Below are positions 62,011 to 64,000 of a DNA stretch of 64,000 nt, piece after piece. The notes below the pieces were generated by a model. It did no database searches. It was not told the origin of the DNA and saw only the letters and a list, made by a program, of their open reading frames with translations. A program made the position numbers and the translations under genes. Source of the stretch: Rachycentron canadum (Eukaryota; Chordata; Actinopteri; Carangiformes; Rachycentridae). Within the stretch, counting starts at the first letter, position 1. Every line of letters starts with the position of its first letter. Location: NCBI GenBank assembly GCA_038496675.1, contig CM076668.1:18536658-18600657 (forward strand), in the 5' to 3' direction.

Positions 62011-63855
62011 AAACATGTTGTGGATCATGTGCTGTGACATATTTCTTCATTTTTCAATATCTGTGTAACAGATGTTATATATGATGTTTGTTTGTTTTAT
62101 GTACACGGTTCTTTATTTTTACTGCATATGTGGTGTTTTGTATCATATTAAATATCATAATGGTTTTATCATGTTTTAATGTCAACTCTCTGGTTTTGTT
62201 CTAACGCTGTTTACAATAAGATTTTTCAACACAGTTTCTCAAACCAGCAAAAGTCTCTAAAAGCTACATGATGATATTGTTTGATAACATTTGGAGGAGT
62301 CGACCGCTCAATATTCTGTGATTATCTTTGACTGATCGTCTCCGGTGCCAAAATAACACCCAAGTCTGCACGTGTGCAGATCTGTGCTGTCTGCATATGA
62401 GACATTCTTTCCGGCCAATTCTGAACAACCCCAAAAAGCTGCCCCCCGAGGGCGATAGTTATTCAACGTCTGCTGTTTTTCCCTGTGTTTGCTCGATGTG
62501 CACAGTCGGCTTTGGTGACTGTTCAGAGGGGTCTGGGTGAACGGGACCACGCGGAGCCCCAGATCGTGTTGATACAGTTGCCTACCCTGAGGCTCGACAA
62601 CAGCCCCTGAAGAGAGGGGCCAGAGAAATGGATTAGGCCCCTGGCACTGACCTTCTTCCCTGTTCACCTCCCCCCACACTGAAGAGGTTGTGGCCCTCAC
62701 AGCTGAGCTCTGAGTCCAGTCTCTGTCCTGCTGGTCATATCCTACTGGCCTGTATTCTCCAAATGGACATTGATTATTTACCTCCTGCACAGGCGCCTGT
62801 TTGATCTGATGTCGCCCCTGAACGTCTTCCTGGAATCGGCCCAAGCATGTGACAGAATCAGATCATTAGTCATGAGGAACATCACCTGGGAGCTGAGGAA
62901 CTTCAACATCTTGCATTGCTCCTGGAGAGCAGACTTTACATCATAGTCATTATGTTGAAATAGAGGAATAAATCCAAATATATCTGGGCGAACGCCATGG
63001 AACCTTCTCACCAATCAAATGGATTTGCACAACACACAAGACCACCCTTCTGCAGAGGAAGTACTGTAGATCTCTCACACATGAAGGAAAATCTGAGTCA
63101 TTGCTCTCTTCCAATAAATCTGTTTAAATCAGATCAGAGTCCAAACACATGCCCGCTGTTAGACTGAAGATTTTAACACAATTTCATAAGTGGATATTCC
63201 GTCTAAAGACGTACCTGCTTTGAAACAAGTCAATAAAAGATGAGTCTGATCTGATTGAGTCAAATCAAAAAGAGAAATCATTGTAACTTGATCAGCTTCT
63301 ACATTGACATGGAGTCAGAAACGAAAAACAACTCCGCTCTAACACTAACACTCCTCAAATGTCCTGATGACAAATACTCAAAACTCAGGCAAGGATTCAA
63401 AAACACTCGGTGCATCTGGCGCTGGACAGACTCACAGACTCTGAGATCAGCTGACATTGCACAGTCACATGTCCAAACAAGACGTCAAGTCAAAGTCATC
63501 AAGCCTCCCCCTAACAGTCTGATTCCCGGGTTAAACGCATCTAATATGTTGATTCTGCTACTGGTGGTTTGCAAACCATTTGTCTTTACAAAGCAACACT
63601 TTTGTTGCTGATCTCAGGCTTGGTGGAGGATTGTTCCAGAGCATGGGAGGAGTTCATTGGAAAGTGCGATCACCCTGGGTCTTTGAATACGTGCGTGATA
63701 CACTTAAAAGGACCTAAGAGCTCGGCTCGTGGTCTGTGGATGACAGGGGTCAGCGATGTATTTAGGAGCCTGGCCAGGCAAAATGGATCCTAAAATTAAC
63801 AGGAAGCCAGTGAAGAGATTTTAAAATGAGTGTTATATGTGACCAACTCTTTTGA
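62011..63855. other. gene-free stretch with long minus-strand frames
   Basis: No gene recognised. Two minus-strand open frames (62308-62844, 178 codons; 62778-63014, 78 codons) overlap by 67 bases in different frames. They carry no signature I recognise. Confidence 0.45.
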
Positions 63856-63859
63856 TTTT

Positions 63860-64000
63860 TAAAGCCACGCCCCCTAATCCATCCCCTGCTTTCTGGTCTA
63901 TTTTCCTCTAAATGGACCATCATTTAAAAAATGAACATCGTGTTGTATTGAAGACTTGAAACTAGAGACTGAGACCATAAACTCATTAGGAAAACGTTTA
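63860..64000 (+). repeat. interspersed repeat family A, copy 8 (cut by window end)
   Basis: Plus-orientation copy. It starts near AAAGCCACGCCCCCTAATCC and runs through ATGGACCATCATTTAAAAAA and GAGACTGAGACCATAAACTC to the edge of the window. Confidence 0.9.

Overview
This is vertebrate nuclear DNA, almost certainly from a ray-finned (percomorph-like) fish. The genes are split into short exons with GT-AG (and two GC-AG) introns. Their proteins read clearly as vertebrate orthologues, and the non-coding DNA is full of teleost-type interspersed repeats, Tc1-like relics and (TG)n tracts. There is no operon, CRISPR array, plasmid, phage or RNA gene that I can support.

Layout. 1-1796 (+) is the 3' part of ush1g. 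5107-11779 (+) is fads6 in six exons. 14350-20381 (+) is trim16 in six exons. 21728-24563 (+) is tvp23b in seven exons. 27175-37344 (+) is exoc7 in twenty constitutive exons, plus a known-type 39-nt optional exon and a possible 12-nt microexon. 42025-43892 (-) is a galanin receptor 2 gene in two exons. From about 44.5 kb to the end (almost 20 kb) I find no protein-coding gene: this part holds minisatellites, repeats, transposon relics and stretches that could be conserved non-coding DNA.

The genes do not form one pathway. They encode a hair-cell scaffold (ush1g), a membrane desaturase-like enzyme (fads6), a B-box/SPRY protein (trim16), a Golgi membrane protein (tvp23b), an exocyst subunit (exoc7) and a neuropeptide receptor (galr2). 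What links them is conserved neighbourhood: ush1g, fads6, exoc7 and galr2 have human counterparts on 17q25, and trim16 and tvp23 on 17p12.

The most interesting observations are fine-scale ones: GC-AG introns in trim16 and exoc7, a cluster of symmetric phase-1 cassette exons in exoc7 including a candidate 12-nt microexon, a RING remnant in trim16 that keeps seven of eight zinc ligands, a 25-unit 17-bp G-rich minisatellite next to the galr2 start, an unnamed repeat family with eight copies in the window, and an inverted pair of repeats that each carry the same 30-bp minisatellite. I did not find a novel multi-gene system.
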